DNA of 64,000 nucleotides from JAGVPT01 sp963717445 (GCA_963717445.1 OY970334.1:1240001-1304000); one strand, 5' to 3'; shown: positions 15,560-25,987, counted from the stretch's first letter. The notes: generated from the letters alone by a model not told the origin. Translations and numbers: made by a program.

Positions 15560-17998
15560 TTACTCATAGCGCAAGGATTCAACCGGGTTCGCCGTGGCTG
15601 CTTTTATCGCATGAGAGCTGACGGTCAATAATGCAATCAGTAATGCCAATATCCCGGAAAACAAAAATATCCACACGCTGATATGCACTTTATATGCGAA
15701 ACTATTGAGCCAATTGTTCATACAGTAATATGACACAGGCCATGCAATGACATTGGCAACAACAACGAGCAGGGCGAATTCTTTCGAAAGCAATGCTACA
15801 ATACCGGTTATTCCTGCACCCAATACTTTCCGTATTCCAATTTCTTTCGTTCTTGCCTCAGCGGTATACGAAGCCAGCCCGAACAGACCAAGACAGGCAA
15901 TGATAATGGCAATGACTGCAAATATTCCGAACACATCCCCCACCTTCTGGTCCTTTGCATATAAACCTGCAAGCTGGTCGTCAAGAAAAGAATATTCAAA
16001 AGGGTAGTCAGGTCGGTATTCAGCCCATTTCTGTTTCAAAAAATCCAATGTTGCTGGAATATTGTCCCCGCTGATTCTTACGGTGACCTGGGTGTTCCCG
16101 GTTTTAGTGATCAAAAAAATAATCGGTACAATGGCATTATGAAGCGATTCGAAATTAAAGTCGTGCACCACGCCGATGATTCTTCCTTTTTCCATGCCGT
16201 ACCGCATCGGTTTTCCAATTGCATCCTGCACCGTCCACCCGAGTTGACGAGCTGCGGATTCGTTCAGGATAAATGCCGCGCTGTCGTCTGTCGCATACTC
16301 CTTTGAAAAATCCCTGCCGGCAACGACGTTGATTCCGTACGTTTTCAAAAAATCGTAGTCGACTTCCTGGACAGCAAGTCTGAAATTTAAGGGGACTGTT
16401 TTAGAACCCTCGTACACGCTTCCACCCCTGTTGTTCAACAACATATTCGACGGCACCAATCTGGAGCTTGTTACCATTTTGATATTAGGGTTCTGCAACA
16501 ACTGACCTTTAAACGATTCCAGGTTATTGATTATTTTTTCGCTGGAGGGCAATACGATAAGATGATCTTTATCGTATCCCAGGTCTTTATTTTTCACGTA
16601 CTGCATCTGTTGAAACACGATGCCCATGAAGATGAGGAGGGTAACGGATATGGTAAATTGCACAACAACCAGTACGGTTCTAAACGTGGATTTCTGTGAA
16701 AAATTCCTCTCTCCCTTCAATACCGAAACGGGCCTGAACGACGACAACATGAACGCCGGATATGTACCGGAAATAAAACCGACTGTTAACGCCAGAAACA
16801 AAATCCCGATCGTCAGGACGGGGTCGGAGAAAAGATTAAAGGTCAGATCTCTATCGGCGAAATGACTGAACGGCGTAAGAACGAGCTCCACGATGAGCAC
16901 CGATAAACATAGCGCAATGAGCACGGTAACCATCGATTCGCCGATAAATTGTTTCATGATTTGCAGCCGGTACGCCCCGAGCGCTTTACGAATCCCGATT
17001 TCTCTGGCCCTTTTTGCCGAGCGGGCGGTGGCGAGATTCATGTAGTTGATGCAGGCGATGATTAACACGAAAAGTGCTATCGACGAAAAAATGTAGACAT
17101 TGCTTATATCGCCGTTCTCTTCAATTTCCGTTGTCAAATGTGAATGCAGATGGATGTCCGTCAGTTTTTGAAAATGAAGAATATCATAATTGTGAATCGC
17201 ACGCGGAGGCAGCGGGACATTTTCCTGTTTATAAAGCTCGCCCACATGGGTGTCTATAAAGCCGGGAATTTTATTTTCAAGCTCGTGGATAGGGAACTTT
17301 TCCGGTAACAGGATATACGTCAAATAGTTATTACTGCTCCAGTTTCCCTCGAGATATTTTCGGCCCATGATCACGCTATCGTTCAAGGTCAAGAATGATG
17401 CGAGAAAATCGTATTTGAAATGAGAATATTCCGGGACGTCTTTTATGATGCCGGTAATTTTCAGATCTCTCACATGTTCATAATTGATGGTTTTACCCAT
17501 CGGATCTCCAGAGCCGAAATATTTCTTCGCGGAAGATTCTGTTATGACAACGCTGTTCGGCTCTTGTAAGGCCACATTCGGGTCCCCTTCAATAAAAGGG
17601 ATGGTGAATATTTTGAATGCCGATGGCTCCGCCCAATAAAATTTCTTTTCGATAACAGAGTTATTCTGTATTTTCAGAAATGTGTTATAATCATGCATGA
17701 ATCGTGCTTCTTCAAGTACGATGTTCGGAAAATCGTTTTTGAGAAGAGGTCCGATTGGAGGCGCCACTCTTGCAAGATGAAGATTGGAAGTTCCGTCTTG
17801 ATTAAACCATTCTCGTGTTACCCTGTATATTCGGTCCGAATTTTTATTGAAGGTATCGTAACTGAGTTCGTAGCGAACGAAGAGCAGTATCAGGATACAA
17901 CAGGCAATGCCGATTGCCAGCCCAAGAATATTGATGAAGGAGTATATTCTTTGGCGAAGGATATTTCGCAACGCAATTTTAATGTAATTGCCTAACAT
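15560..17998 (-). CDS. FtsX/MacB-type ABC exporter permease 1 (two FtsX domains)
   Basis: 812 residues. N-terminal helix (residues about 20-42, FINILGLAIGIACCILILLFV), MacB-like periplasmic domain (about 50-270), first FtsX helix bundle (about 285-400, with NLATARSAKRAREIGIRKALGA), a further helix near 430, a second periplasmic domain (about 460-660) and a second FtsX bundle (about 685-795), ending NPVESLRYE. It has no ATPase domain, and would use those encoded upstream. These permeases move lipoproteins, peptides or drugs, or transmit mechanical force across the inner membrane. It is the most promoter-distal of five paralogues. AAAGGA lies seven bases before the ATG. Confidence 0.9.
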   Translation of the reverse strand: MLGNYIKIALRNILRQRIYSFINILGLAIGIACCILILLFVRYELSYDTFNKNSDRIYRVTREWFNQDGTSNLHLARVAPPIGPLLKNDFPNIVLEEARFMHDYNTFLKIQNNSVIEKKFYWAEPSAFKIFTIPFIEGDPNVALQEPNSVVITESSAKKYFGSGDPMGKTINYEHVRDLKITGIIKDVPEYSHFKYDFLASFLTLNDSVIMGRKYLEGNWSSNNYLTYILLPEKFPIHELENKIPGFIDTHVGELYKQENVPLPPRAIHNYDILHFQKLTDIHLHSHLTTEIEENGDISNVYIFSSIALFVLIIACINYMNLATARSAKRAREIGIRKALGAYRLQIMKQFIGESMVTVLIALCLSVLIVELVLTPFSHFADRDLTFNLFSDPVLTIGILFLALTVGFISGTYPAFMLSSFRPVSVLKGERNFSQKSTFRTVLVVVQFTISVTLLIFMGIVFQQMQYVKNKDLGYDKDHLIVLPSSEKIINNLESFKGQLLQNPNIKMVTSSRLVPSNMLLNNRGGSVYEGSKTVPLNFRLAVQEVDYDFLKTYGINVVAGRDFSKEYATDDSAAFILNESAARQLGWTVQDAIGKPMRYGMEKGRIIGVVHDFNFESLHNAIVPIIFLITKTGNTQVTVRISGDNIPATLDFLKQKWAEYRPDYPFEYSFLDDQLAGLYAKDQKVGDVFGIFAVIAIIIACLGLFGLASYTAEARTKEIGIRKVLGAGITGIVALLSKEFALLVVVANVIAWPVSYYCMNNWLNSFAYKVHISVWIFLFSGILALLIALLTVSSHAIKAATANPVESLRYE

Positions 17999-18079
17999 AA
18001 GGCATTCCTTTTGTGGTAAGCTGATAGCAATTAGCTTTTAGCCGATTGCAGTTCTTAATCACATCCGTACCATATGATT

Positions 18080-18364
18080 TCATAGAATTTTACCGGCCCC
18101 CTTTTGCCTGTAGAGCGCCTGGACAAATTTCGAATCATCCTTTGGCCTAAAGATTTGGATCAGCTCCCAGGAGTTATTGTAATGCTCCAACCCACGGCGA
18201 AGCTCTGCGATTCTCTGATCAATCGACCACTCTTCGTCATCGGGCTCCCACCTGAAAGCCTCCACCCTGAAGTTGTACTGTCTTTTCTTTCCGTTGATCT
18301 TTACCTCTATTTCGGCGATTTGCTTGTCGACGAAATCGGGCAAGGGAATGCTAACATCTCGCAT
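18080..18364 (-). CDS. Small unknown protein inside the permease array
   Basis: 94 residues, soluble, start preceded by AGAGGTG. The first half is beta-rich (VSIPLPDFVDKQIAEIEVKI, KRQYNFRVEAFRW), the second helical (RIAELRRGLEHYNNSWELIQIF). No family recognised. It sits between permeases 2 and 1 and reads the same way. It may be an accessory to the exporter or a passenger brought in when the array expanded. Confidence 0.55.
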   Translation of the reverse strand: MRDVSIPLPDFVDKQIAEIEVKINGKKRQYNFRVEAFRWEPDDEEWSIDQRIAELRRGLEHYNNSWELIQIFRPKDDSKFVQALYRQKGAGKIL

Positions 18365-18386
18365 GTTTACACCTCTTCATTTTATT

Positions 18387-18443
18387 TGGAGACCGGAAGC
18401 GGCAGACTGAATAAGATAGGCCTTATCGGCCTCCGGTCTCCAA
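18387..18443. repeat. GGAGAC-type heptamer hairpin, gap B
   Basis: TTGGAGACCGGAAGC at 18387-18401 pairs with GCCTCCGGTCTCCAA at 18429-18443, one mismatch in 15, around a loop of about 27 nt. The arms read as GGAGACC-GGAAGCG and GGAGACC-GGAGGCC. It lies between the 94-residue gene and permease 2. Confidence 0.7.
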
Positions 18444-18489
18444 TTATTCATATCGTAAGTTCCCCGTCCCGTCTTGCGGGATTTCATCG

Positions 18490-20892
18490 CTACTCATAAC
18501 GTAACGACTCAACCGGATTTGCCATCGCCGTCTTAATCGCCTGAACACTAATGGCGATAGATGCAATCAGCAGAGTGATCGCGGCAGTACCAATGAAAAT
18601 ATCGACTCCTATGTTTGTTCTATAAGCAAAATTCTGAAGCCATGCGTTCAAGGCAATATACGATACGGGGACGGCAATAATATTTGCGGTTACAATCAGC
18701 ATGAGAAACTCTTTTGTGAACATTGAAAGGATACCGGGAATCGTGGCACCGAGGACTTTCCGGATGCCGATCTCTTTCGTTCGTTGAGTCACGTTAAGTG
18801 AAGCGAGCCCAAACAGTCCCAACCCGGCAAGTAATATTGCCAAAGCAGAAAACGCTTCGATGATCCTCTCTATTTTTTCTTCAGGCTGGTAACTTGCATC
18901 ATACTTGTCTTTCACGAAGAAATATTCAAATGGAGAAGCCGGAAAAACCTTGTCCCAATTTCTTTTCAGACAACTCAGTCCCTCAGCCTTCCGCGACGGA
19001 TCCAATTTAGCTGAGACAAAGATGCTTTTGAAACCACCAGCTGAGTACCTGTAGACCATCGGTTCCACGGCATCATCCAGCGATGCGATGTTTATGTCCT
19101 TCATAACCGCGATCACCGTCAGAGGATAATGCTCATGCACATACCAGATTTTCTTTCCAACCGCGTTCGTCCATCCAAGCGCTCGCGCCGCACTCTGATT
19201 TATGATCACGGCATCAGTTTTATCGCTTCCATGCTCCAAAGAAAAGTTTCTTCCCTCAACTAATTTTATCTTGTAAGTATTCACAAAATTTTCGTCCATT
19301 GATGAAACAACCATCTTAATCGCATGCTTATCGTCTACCCCGACTGGGGCGACGCTGAACGTGTTGTTGAAATAATCACCAGGTATGTTCTCTGAAACTG
19401 CGGCTGACAAGATTCCGCCTTCAGCCTTGTGTATGTTCACCTGATTGACAAAGGCATTGATGGCTTCAAACTGACCATTGATCGCCTCATTTAACATCGG
19501 GATCGCCACAACGTTATTGGGTTGAAATCCCATGTTATAGTCTTCCATAAATTTGACTTGCTTTTCCATAAGGAAAACGCTCGTTATAAGAACAGAGGCA
19601 ATAACAAATTGACTCACGACCAAGATATTTCTGACAATGCCCTTCCTACCTACAGTCGGTTTCTTAGCAAGGACGTGGGTAGGTGTGTATGCCGAGAGAA
19701 ACAATGCCGGGTAGCTGCCCGCAATCAATCCAACCAAAACTCCGAATCCCAACATGAAAAGAATATTTGGCATTTCCCAAAAAGGGTAAAGGACAATTTG
19801 CTTTTCCGTCAGAGTTCTGAATTGATTTAGAAACAGTTCGGACAGGCCGATTCCGATGATCATGGAAATGAAACTCATCAACGTGGACTCGCAAAGAAAT
19901 TGTTTGACCACCTGCGATTTTTGCGCTCCCAGGACCTTCCGCATCCCGATTTCCTTCGCACGTTCGGTGTGCCGAGAGGTGGAAATATTCATGAAGTTCA
20001 CACAAGAGATAAGCAGTATCGAAACCGCAATCACCACTAACGTGAAAAGAAATGTTCGCGAAACTGGAGGAACGATGTCATACTCAATGCCGTCATCAAG
20101 ATGAATAGCTTTAAGCGGTTCGATAACCAATCTCAACTCGTCGCCCCTCATGAACCCGGGTATATATTTATCAACTACTTTCGAGAGCTGAAAGCGCAAT
20201 TCGTCCGGAGTCATTTTATTGGAAAACGAGATGAAGGTATAAGTGCCGGATGAATACCATTTATCTTCAAACCCGGGATCGAATTTCTCCCTGACCTTAG
20301 CGGGCATGAGCACATCGAATTTGATACTCGAATTAGCCGGGAAATTATCCAGGACGGCAGTGACCATGAAATCATAATTATTCACCTTCAACGTCCTCCC
20401 GATTGGATCATTATTGCCAAACATCTTCTCCGCGAATTCCTTTGTGATAACAACCGACGTCGGATTGCCCAAGGCAGATTCACGATTTCCCTCAAACAGG
20501 CTGAAGCTGAATACGTCAAAGAAAGATGGATCGCTGAAATAGACCCGCTCCTTGAACGACTTATCAGCATGAGCGACCCAGAATTCAATTGAAAAAAGTC
20601 TGGCAACCTTGAACATCCCGGGATAATCTTTCTGCAGCGCCTTCGGGAGAGGATCGGGCGTTACTGCAAAACGACTTTCGTAAGTATTGCCGGGAGCTTT
20701 CGTTACTTCATATATTCTATAGATGTTCTTCGCATTCTTGTGAAATGTATCGTAGCTCAGCTCATTATAGACATATGAGAATATCAAGACGAAGCTTGCG
20801 ATACCGACGGACAAGCCTAGTATATTGATGAAAGAATAGAGCTTAAACCTCAAAATATTTCTGAAAGCAATTTTAAAATAATTTTTCAGCAT
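18490..20892 (-). CDS. FtsX/MacB-type ABC exporter permease 2
   Basis: 800 residues with the same layout as its neighbours: N-terminal helix near 20-42, periplasmic domain, FtsX bundle with MNISTSRHTERAKEIGMRKVLGA near 300, second periplasmic domain, and second FtsX bundle with QRTKEIGIRKVLGATIPGI near 690, ending ANPVESLRYE. The first ten residues (MLKNYFKIAF) and the leader (CATTGAAAATTGGAG before the ATG) are shared with paralogues 3, 4 and partly 5. It depends on a separate ATPase. Substrate unknown. Confidence 0.9.
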   Translation of the reverse strand: MLKNYFKIAFRNILRFKLYSFINILGLSVGIASFVLIFSYVYNELSYDTFHKNAKNIYRIYEVTKAPGNTYESRFAVTPDPLPKALQKDYPGMFKVARLFSIEFWVAHADKSFKERVYFSDPSFFDVFSFSLFEGNRESALGNPTSVVITKEFAEKMFGNNDPIGRTLKVNNYDFMVTAVLDNFPANSSIKFDVLMPAKVREKFDPGFEDKWYSSGTYTFISFSNKMTPDELRFQLSKVVDKYIPGFMRGDELRLVIEPLKAIHLDDGIEYDIVPPVSRTFLFTLVVIAVSILLISCVNFMNISTSRHTERAKEIGMRKVLGAQKSQVVKQFLCESTLMSFISMIIGIGLSELFLNQFRTLTEKQIVLYPFWEMPNILFMLGFGVLVGLIAGSYPALFLSAYTPTHVLAKKPTVGRKGIVRNILVVSQFVIASVLITSVFLMEKQVKFMEDYNMGFQPNNVVAIPMLNEAINGQFEAINAFVNQVNIHKAEGGILSAAVSENIPGDYFNNTFSVAPVGVDDKHAIKMVVSSMDENFVNTYKIKLVEGRNFSLEHGSDKTDAVIINQSAARALGWTNAVGKKIWYVHEHYPLTVIAVMKDINIASLDDAVEPMVYRYSAGGFKSIFVSAKLDPSRKAEGLSCLKRNWDKVFPASPFEYFFVKDKYDASYQPEEKIERIIEAFSALAILLAGLGLFGLASLNVTQRTKEIGIRKVLGATIPGILSMFTKEFLMLIVTANIIAVPVSYIALNAWLQNFAYRTNIGVDIFIGTAAITLLIASIAISVQAIKTAMANPVESLRYE

Positions 20893-20924
20893 ATTCTTTC
20901 TCCAATTTTCAATGACCGTACATC

Positions 20925-20993
20925 GCAGGCTGAAAACAGGATGTCGGATATAACAAATCTTTTCGGCCTCCAGCCTCTGGAAACCGGTCTCCT
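20925..20993. repeat. GGAGAC-type heptamer hairpin, gap C (degenerate)
   Basis: Left arm GCAGGCT-GAAAACA-GGATGTC; right arm in reverse complement GGAGACC-GGTTTCC-AGAGGCT-GGAGGCC. The period is 7 throughout, but the arms pair less well than in the other copies. It lies between the permease 2 leader and the permease 3 stop. Confidence 0.55.
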
Positions 20994-21040
20994 GTTATTC
21001 ATATCATAAGCTTTCCATTTCGTCTTGCGGGATTTCATCG

Positions 21041-23491
21041 CTACTCATACCGTAACGACTCAACCGGATTTGCCGTCGCCGCTTTGATCGCTTGAAAACT
21101 GATTGTCACCAATGCAATCAGTAAAGCGACCACCCCCGAAATAACGAATACCCAGATACCGATGCTTGCTCTGTATGCAAAACCCTGAAGCCAGTTATTG
21201 ATGACGTAATATGCCACAGGCCACGCAAAGATGTTTGCGATCAAAACCCACTTGGTAAATTCCTTGGAAAGCAGAAAAATAATTTCCGGAACCGACGCGC
21301 CAAGCACTTTCCGGATGCCGATCTCCTTTATCCGTTGTTCCGTTGAAAAAGCAGCCAGAGCAAACAAGCCGAGGCAGGCGATAAAGATCGTGAGAAATGA
21401 AAACACCAGAAAAACGTTTCCCAGCCGCTCGTCGGATTCGTACCCGGCCTCGAACCTACTGTCGAGAAAGGTATATTCAAACGGAACCGCCGGAGCGAAT
21501 GACTTCCATTCTGACCCGAGCATTGAGATCGTATTTTTAAGATTATCGGGCCGCACGCGAACAACAATAAAAGAACTTGGTATAGAATAAGATTGAGAAG
21601 ACTCATTGAACAACGCGAAAGGAGTGACCGGAGAGTACAGCGTCATGAAATTGAAATCTTTCACGACACCGATAACAGTGTAGTGGACATTATTGCTTTG
21701 ATAGATGATGATTTTACCGATCGGATCGGGCAGGCCCATGTATTTGACTGCCGCCTCATTCAAAATGATGCTTGCAGAATCGGCATGACCTTTTTCAAAC
21801 CCTCTCCCCTTCACGAGCTTAAGACCCATCGTGGTAATGAAATTGTCGTCGGTGATGTAAGACGATAAATCGAATTGCTTCTTTTCTTGGCCTTCAACTT
21901 CATAAGAGTCCTCAAACGTGTTTGACGAAGGAATTCCTGTTGAGATGGATGCATCAATAATCTGAGGGTGAGTCAAAAGTCTGTCTCTATAAGACTCTGC
22001 TTCGTTCGCTAACCTGTTGTTTTCGTTCGAGATTACTATCACCCCTTTTTCATTAAATCCTAAGTCGGCTTTGCGAACGAAGTCCATTTGCTTTTTAACC
22101 AACAGCGTGCATGCAATGAGCCCGATCGTTGTTGCGAACTGGATGACAACCAGAATGTTTCTCAAACGAAAACTTTTAACCGAAGTGTTTGACACTCCTT
22201 TCATTACTGCTGCCGGCGTAAAGGAGGACAAATAGAATCCAGGATAGCTTCCGGAAAACACACCCACAACAATGCTCAGGACCACCAATGCGACCGGCAT
22301 CCACAACGGCTGCAGGATATTGAATGTCAGGGTTTTACCTGCAAGGAAATTGAACGAGGGAAGGAATATTTCAACAAGGAAAATCGCAATCAGGAGCGCA
22401 AAGAAGTTGAAAAGAATCGATTCTACGAGGAATTGTGCCACCAATGCTTTTCTTGAAGACCCGAGGACTTTTCGCATCCCTATTTCCTTTGCGCGGCTGG
22501 CGGAACGTGCCGTTGCGAGATTCATGAAATTGATGCACGCGATGATCAACATAAGGAGTGCAACGATCGCAAAAAGATACACCTGCATTCTGTCGCCAAG
22601 AGGTCCAAGGCGATTTCCGGTCGTCGAGGAGCCGAGGTACACATCCAAGAGTGGCTGGAGCACAAAGTTCCAATGTCCGCCCACCTTGATCATATCATCG
22701 TATGAAAATCCGAGGCGCTTAAAACCTGCGGGAAGATATCTTTTCGTAATTTCCTGAATTTTGGGCTGGACGACTGTTGATGAGATCCCGTCTTTCAGCT
22801 GAGCGTACGTGGTAACCTGCATCCAGACCCAACTCCAGTTGCGCCAGGCGACCTCCGGATACGAAGACATCGACGTCAGCATGTCGAACTGAATGTGGGA
22901 ATTATGCGGGACATCCCGGACAACACCGGTTACCTTAAAGAGATTCTGATAGAATCCGTAATGGTTTTTTTCATTTTCGCCAATAATGAGATTTTTGCCA
23001 AGCGGCGAAGCGTTGCCAAAATACTTACGAGCAGCCGACTCGGTAAGTACCACACTGTTCGGCTCCCGCAATGCCATATCAGGATTCCCGTCCACCATGG
23101 AGAATGTAAAAAGTTGAAGGAAGTTGGAGTCTGCTGCGACGATTCCATCATCATTAAATATTGTGCTTCCGTAGCGGACCACAGTTTTTAACATTGGTCG
23201 AATACGTGTTGCGGCTGCGACTTCAGGAATATCGCTGACAAGTTTTGCAGCAAGCGGGGGCGGCGTTCCCGGACCGACTCCTTCATTGCCATTCCAGTTG
23301 AAATCCCAATTAACCCGATACAGAACATCGGCCTTCGAATTGAATCGATCGTAACTGAGTTCGTCCTGCACCCAACGGAGAATCAGAAGTGTCGAGGCAA
23401 TACCGATAGAAAGGCCGAGAATGTTGATGAACGAATAAAGTTTGTTTTTTAACATGTTCCTTACCGCCATCTTACAATAATTCTTCAGCAT
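21041..23491 (-). CDS. FtsX/MacB-type ABC exporter permease 3
   Basis: 816 residues from the ATG at 23491, which has GGAG seven bases upstream and aligns with the other paralogues (MLKNYCKMAVRNML). The frame is open nine codons further, but that part is the conserved leader. Domains: helix near 20-42, MacB-like periplasmic domain, FtsX bundle with NLATARSASRAKEIGMRKVLGS, second periplasmic domain, and FtsX bundle with QRIKEIGIRKVLGASVPEI, ending NPVESLRYE. Closest in its C-terminal third to permease 4 (ASVPEIIFLLSKEFTKWVLIAN against ASVPEIMLLLSKEF), suggesting a recent duplication. Confidence 0.9.
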   Translation of the reverse strand: MLKNYCKMAVRNMLKNKLYSFINILGLSIGIASTLLILRWVQDELSYDRFNSKADVLYRVNWDFNWNGNEGVGPGTPPPLAAKLVSDIPEVAAATRIRPMLKTVVRYGSTIFNDDGIVAADSNFLQLFTFSMVDGNPDMALREPNSVVLTESAARKYFGNASPLGKNLIIGENEKNHYGFYQNLFKVTGVVRDVPHNSHIQFDMLTSMSSYPEVAWRNWSWVWMQVTTYAQLKDGISSTVVQPKIQEITKRYLPAGFKRLGFSYDDMIKVGGHWNFVLQPLLDVYLGSSTTGNRLGPLGDRMQVYLFAIVALLMLIIACINFMNLATARSASRAKEIGMRKVLGSSRKALVAQFLVESILFNFFALLIAIFLVEIFLPSFNFLAGKTLTFNILQPLWMPVALVVLSIVVGVFSGSYPGFYLSSFTPAAVMKGVSNTSVKSFRLRNILVVIQFATTIGLIACTLLVKKQMDFVRKADLGFNEKGVIVISNENNRLANEAESYRDRLLTHPQIIDASISTGIPSSNTFEDSYEVEGQEKKQFDLSSYITDDNFITTMGLKLVKGRGFEKGHADSASIILNEAAVKYMGLPDPIGKIIIYQSNNVHYTVIGVVKDFNFMTLYSPVTPFALFNESSQSYSIPSSFIVVRVRPDNLKNTISMLGSEWKSFAPAVPFEYTFLDSRFEAGYESDERLGNVFLVFSFLTIFIACLGLFALAAFSTEQRIKEIGIRKVLGASVPEIIFLLSKEFTKWVLIANIFAWPVAYYVINNWLQGFAYRASIGIWVFVISGVVALLIALVTISFQAIKAATANPVESLRYE

Positions 23492-23492
23492 G

Positions 23493-23550
23493 CATTTTCT
23501 CCAATTTTCAATTTCCAATGTTTAATGATCATTGATAATTGTTCATTGAT
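23493..23550. repeat. AT-type 7-nt array between permeases 3 and 4
   Basis: Seven successive heptamers read TCCAATT, TTCAATT, TCCAATG, TTTAATG, ATCATTG, ATAATTG, TTCATTG. The first overlap the anti-SD part of the permease 3 leader, so the array begins inside the ribosome binding region. This is the only gap of the array without a GGAGAC-type hairpin. Confidence 0.6.
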
Positions 23551-23551
23551 C

Positions 23552-25978
23552 TTACTCATACTTCAACGACTTCACCGGGTTTGCCGTCGCGGCTTTGATT
23601 GCTTGTGAGCTAACGGTGAGCAATGCCACGATCAATGCAAGAACACCCGCCGCAACAAAGATCCAGAGACTCATAGTTGTCCTGTAAGCGAAGTTCATCA
23701 GCCAATTGTTCATGACGTAGTACGCCAGCGGCCAGGCTATGGCATTTGCTATCAGAACCCACTTCACAAATTCTTTCGAAAGGAGCAGCATAATTTCCGG
23801 CACTGAGGCTCCAAGGACTTTTCGTATCCCGATCTCCTTCGTCCGTTGTTCCGTGACAAAAGCGGCAAGCCCCAGTAACCCAAGCGAGGCGACGAAAATA
23901 GCAAGCACAGAAAATGCAGCCGCTATCTCGCTTGTTCTTTCATCTGCAAGATAAAGATGTTGAAGGTTTTCATCCAAAAAATTGTAGCTAAACCCTTCAT
24001 CTCCGGCATACTTCTTCCAGATATTCTCTATAAAGGAAATTGTATTCAGATGATTTCCGGGCGCTAAACGAACCGTGACGAATCTTCCGGTGAAACCTTT
24101 TTCCGGAAGGGGGTGAATGACCAGAGGGCGAATCGGTTCATGAAGAGATTGAAAGTTGAAATCCTTTACTACTCCGATTATTTCATATCTTTTTGGAGAT
24201 CCCGCAGGCGGCGCCGGAGGTATAAGATATTTGCCGACGATGTTTTTGGTACCAAAGACCTTCCCCACTGCTTCGTTGACAACAACTGCGGCAGTATCCG
24301 AAGGATGCTCTCTCGAAAAGAATCTTCCATCCGCCATTTTTAATTGGTAGGTCTCAGCAAAATCATAGTCGCAAAACAATTGCTGGAGGTCTTCAAGCTG
24401 CTGCCAGGATATGCCTTCGAGTTTAAATGCACTGTCTCCCCCGCGGGTACCCGGAATCGCGTTTGAATTCGTGACGTCAATGATCGCTTTGTTTTCTCGT
24501 AATTCATTTTCGAAGGATTGAATCTGATCGGAAAGGTCATCTGCCCTGTTGATCACAACGGTCTCTTCTTTGTCAAATCCAAGATCCTTAGTCTGAACAT
24601 ATTGCAGTTGGGTATAAATGATAAAAGTGCCGACAAACAAAACAATTGAGATGGCAAACTGAAATACCACAAGTCCGTTTCTCAGAAGCGAATGTCGCCC
24701 CCCTTTTTTCACGTCCGACTTGAGGACATCGCTTGGACGGAACGACGATAGGTAGAAGGCGGGATAAATTCCGGCAACGATGCCGACGACAACGGCGAAA
24801 CCAAGGAGCAACGGAATCGATAGGAGATCGCTGAATACATTGAAGCTCATTTCCTTGTTTGCTATGGCATTGAACAACGGTAGAAACAATTCAACGATTC
24901 CTATTGCAAAGACGACCGCGATGCAGCTCATCAATACCGACTCTGACAGGAACTGATACACAAGGCGGGACCGGGGCGATCCTAAAGTCTTTCGCACTCC
25001 AACTTCTTTCGCCCGTCGTTCTGATCTCGCTGTTGCCAGATTGATAAAGTTGATACATGCGATGAGCAATATCGCGATTGCAATCGCCGAAAATATGTAA
25101 ACATACATACTATCGCTATTTGGTTCTATTTCATAATCGAGATGCGAGTTAAGGTGAATCGAAGTCAGGGGCTGCAGCACATATCCGTAATTGTTCCCGG
25201 CCGCTAAAAACTGATCGAAGGAAATTCCTACAATGGCTTTCAACTGAGAGCCAGCGTACTTCCTGAACTCCTCATTCAGTTTGCGCTCAACGTCCGCAGG
25301 ATTCGTTCCCTTCTGAAATAAGAAATATGTATAGTAATTGTTGCTCCACCATGTCGGGTTTCTACTGTCCGGACCCGTAGTGAGAGAGCCGATGAAATCC
25401 GGATGGAAATGCGAATTGTGTGGAACGTCCTTGATCACTCCGGTCACGGAAAAGTCATTCTGTTTGTCCATATTCAAAAATTTGCCGATCGGGTTCTCGC
25501 TGCCAAAATACTTGCGGGCGGTGGATTCGGTGATGACGACCGTGTTGGGTTGACTGAGTGCAGTCCTTGGGTTCCCTGCAACAAACGGAAAAGTAAACAC
25601 CTCAAAAAAAGTTGAGTCGGCCCAGAAAAATCTGTCTTCGCTGAATGTTTTGTCCTGATATCGCATTACAGGAGGACCTCCTTTGAACAGGCGAGTATAC
25701 AAAACAACATCCGGGATATCATGCGCGATTGTCGGTCCCATCACAGCCGGGCTCATTGCCCCATTGATTTCATGGCCATTGATCGCACCAAGAACAGCGG
25801 GCCGGTATATGCGGTCAGCATTCCTGTTGAACCTATCATAGCTCAACTCATCCCGGACGTACAGCAGAATAGCAATGCAGCATGCGATACCGACCGCTAG
25901 CCCGATGATATTTATAAATGAGTAAGCTTTATGGTTTCTAAGATTTCTCAGCGCAACTCGCAAATAATTCTTCAGCAT
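23552..25978 (-). CDS. FtsX/MacB-type ABC exporter permease 4
   Basis: 808 residues from the ATG at 25978, placed by the leader GGAGAAAATGT and by alignment of MLKNYLRVALRNLRN with its paralogues. Two FtsX bundles (NLATARSERRAKEVGVRKTLGS near 310; QRTKEIGIRKVLGASVPEI near 690) enclose two periplasmic domains. It ends NPVKSLKYE where the others have VESLRYE. Spacing to permease 3 is 60 bp, so one long transcript is likely. Substrate unknown. Confidence 0.9.
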   Translation of the reverse strand: MLKNYLRVALRNLRNHKAYSFINIIGLAVGIACCIAILLYVRDELSYDRFNRNADRIYRPAVLGAINGHEINGAMSPAVMGPTIAHDIPDVVLYTRLFKGGPPVMRYQDKTFSEDRFFWADSTFFEVFTFPFVAGNPRTALSQPNTVVITESTARKYFGSENPIGKFLNMDKQNDFSVTGVIKDVPHNSHFHPDFIGSLTTGPDSRNPTWWSNNYYTYFLFQKGTNPADVERKLNEEFRKYAGSQLKAIVGISFDQFLAAGNNYGYVLQPLTSIHLNSHLDYEIEPNSDSMYVYIFSAIAIAILLIACINFINLATARSERRAKEVGVRKTLGSPRSRLVYQFLSESVLMSCIAVVFAIGIVELFLPLFNAIANKEMSFNVFSDLLSIPLLLGFAVVVGIVAGIYPAFYLSSFRPSDVLKSDVKKGGRHSLLRNGLVVFQFAISIVLFVGTFIIYTQLQYVQTKDLGFDKEETVVINRADDLSDQIQSFENELRENKAIIDVTNSNAIPGTRGGDSAFKLEGISWQQLEDLQQLFCDYDFAETYQLKMADGRFFSREHPSDTAAVVVNEAVGKVFGTKNIVGKYLIPPAPPAGSPKRYEIIGVVKDFNFQSLHEPIRPLVIHPLPEKGFTGRFVTVRLAPGNHLNTISFIENIWKKYAGDEGFSYNFLDENLQHLYLADERTSEIAAAFSVLAIFVASLGLLGLAAFVTEQRTKEIGIRKVLGASVPEIMLLLSKEFVKWVLIANAIAWPLAYYVMNNWLMNFAYRTTMSLWIFVAAGVLALIVALLTVSSQAIKAATANPVKSLKYE

Positions 25979-25987
25979 ACATTTTCT

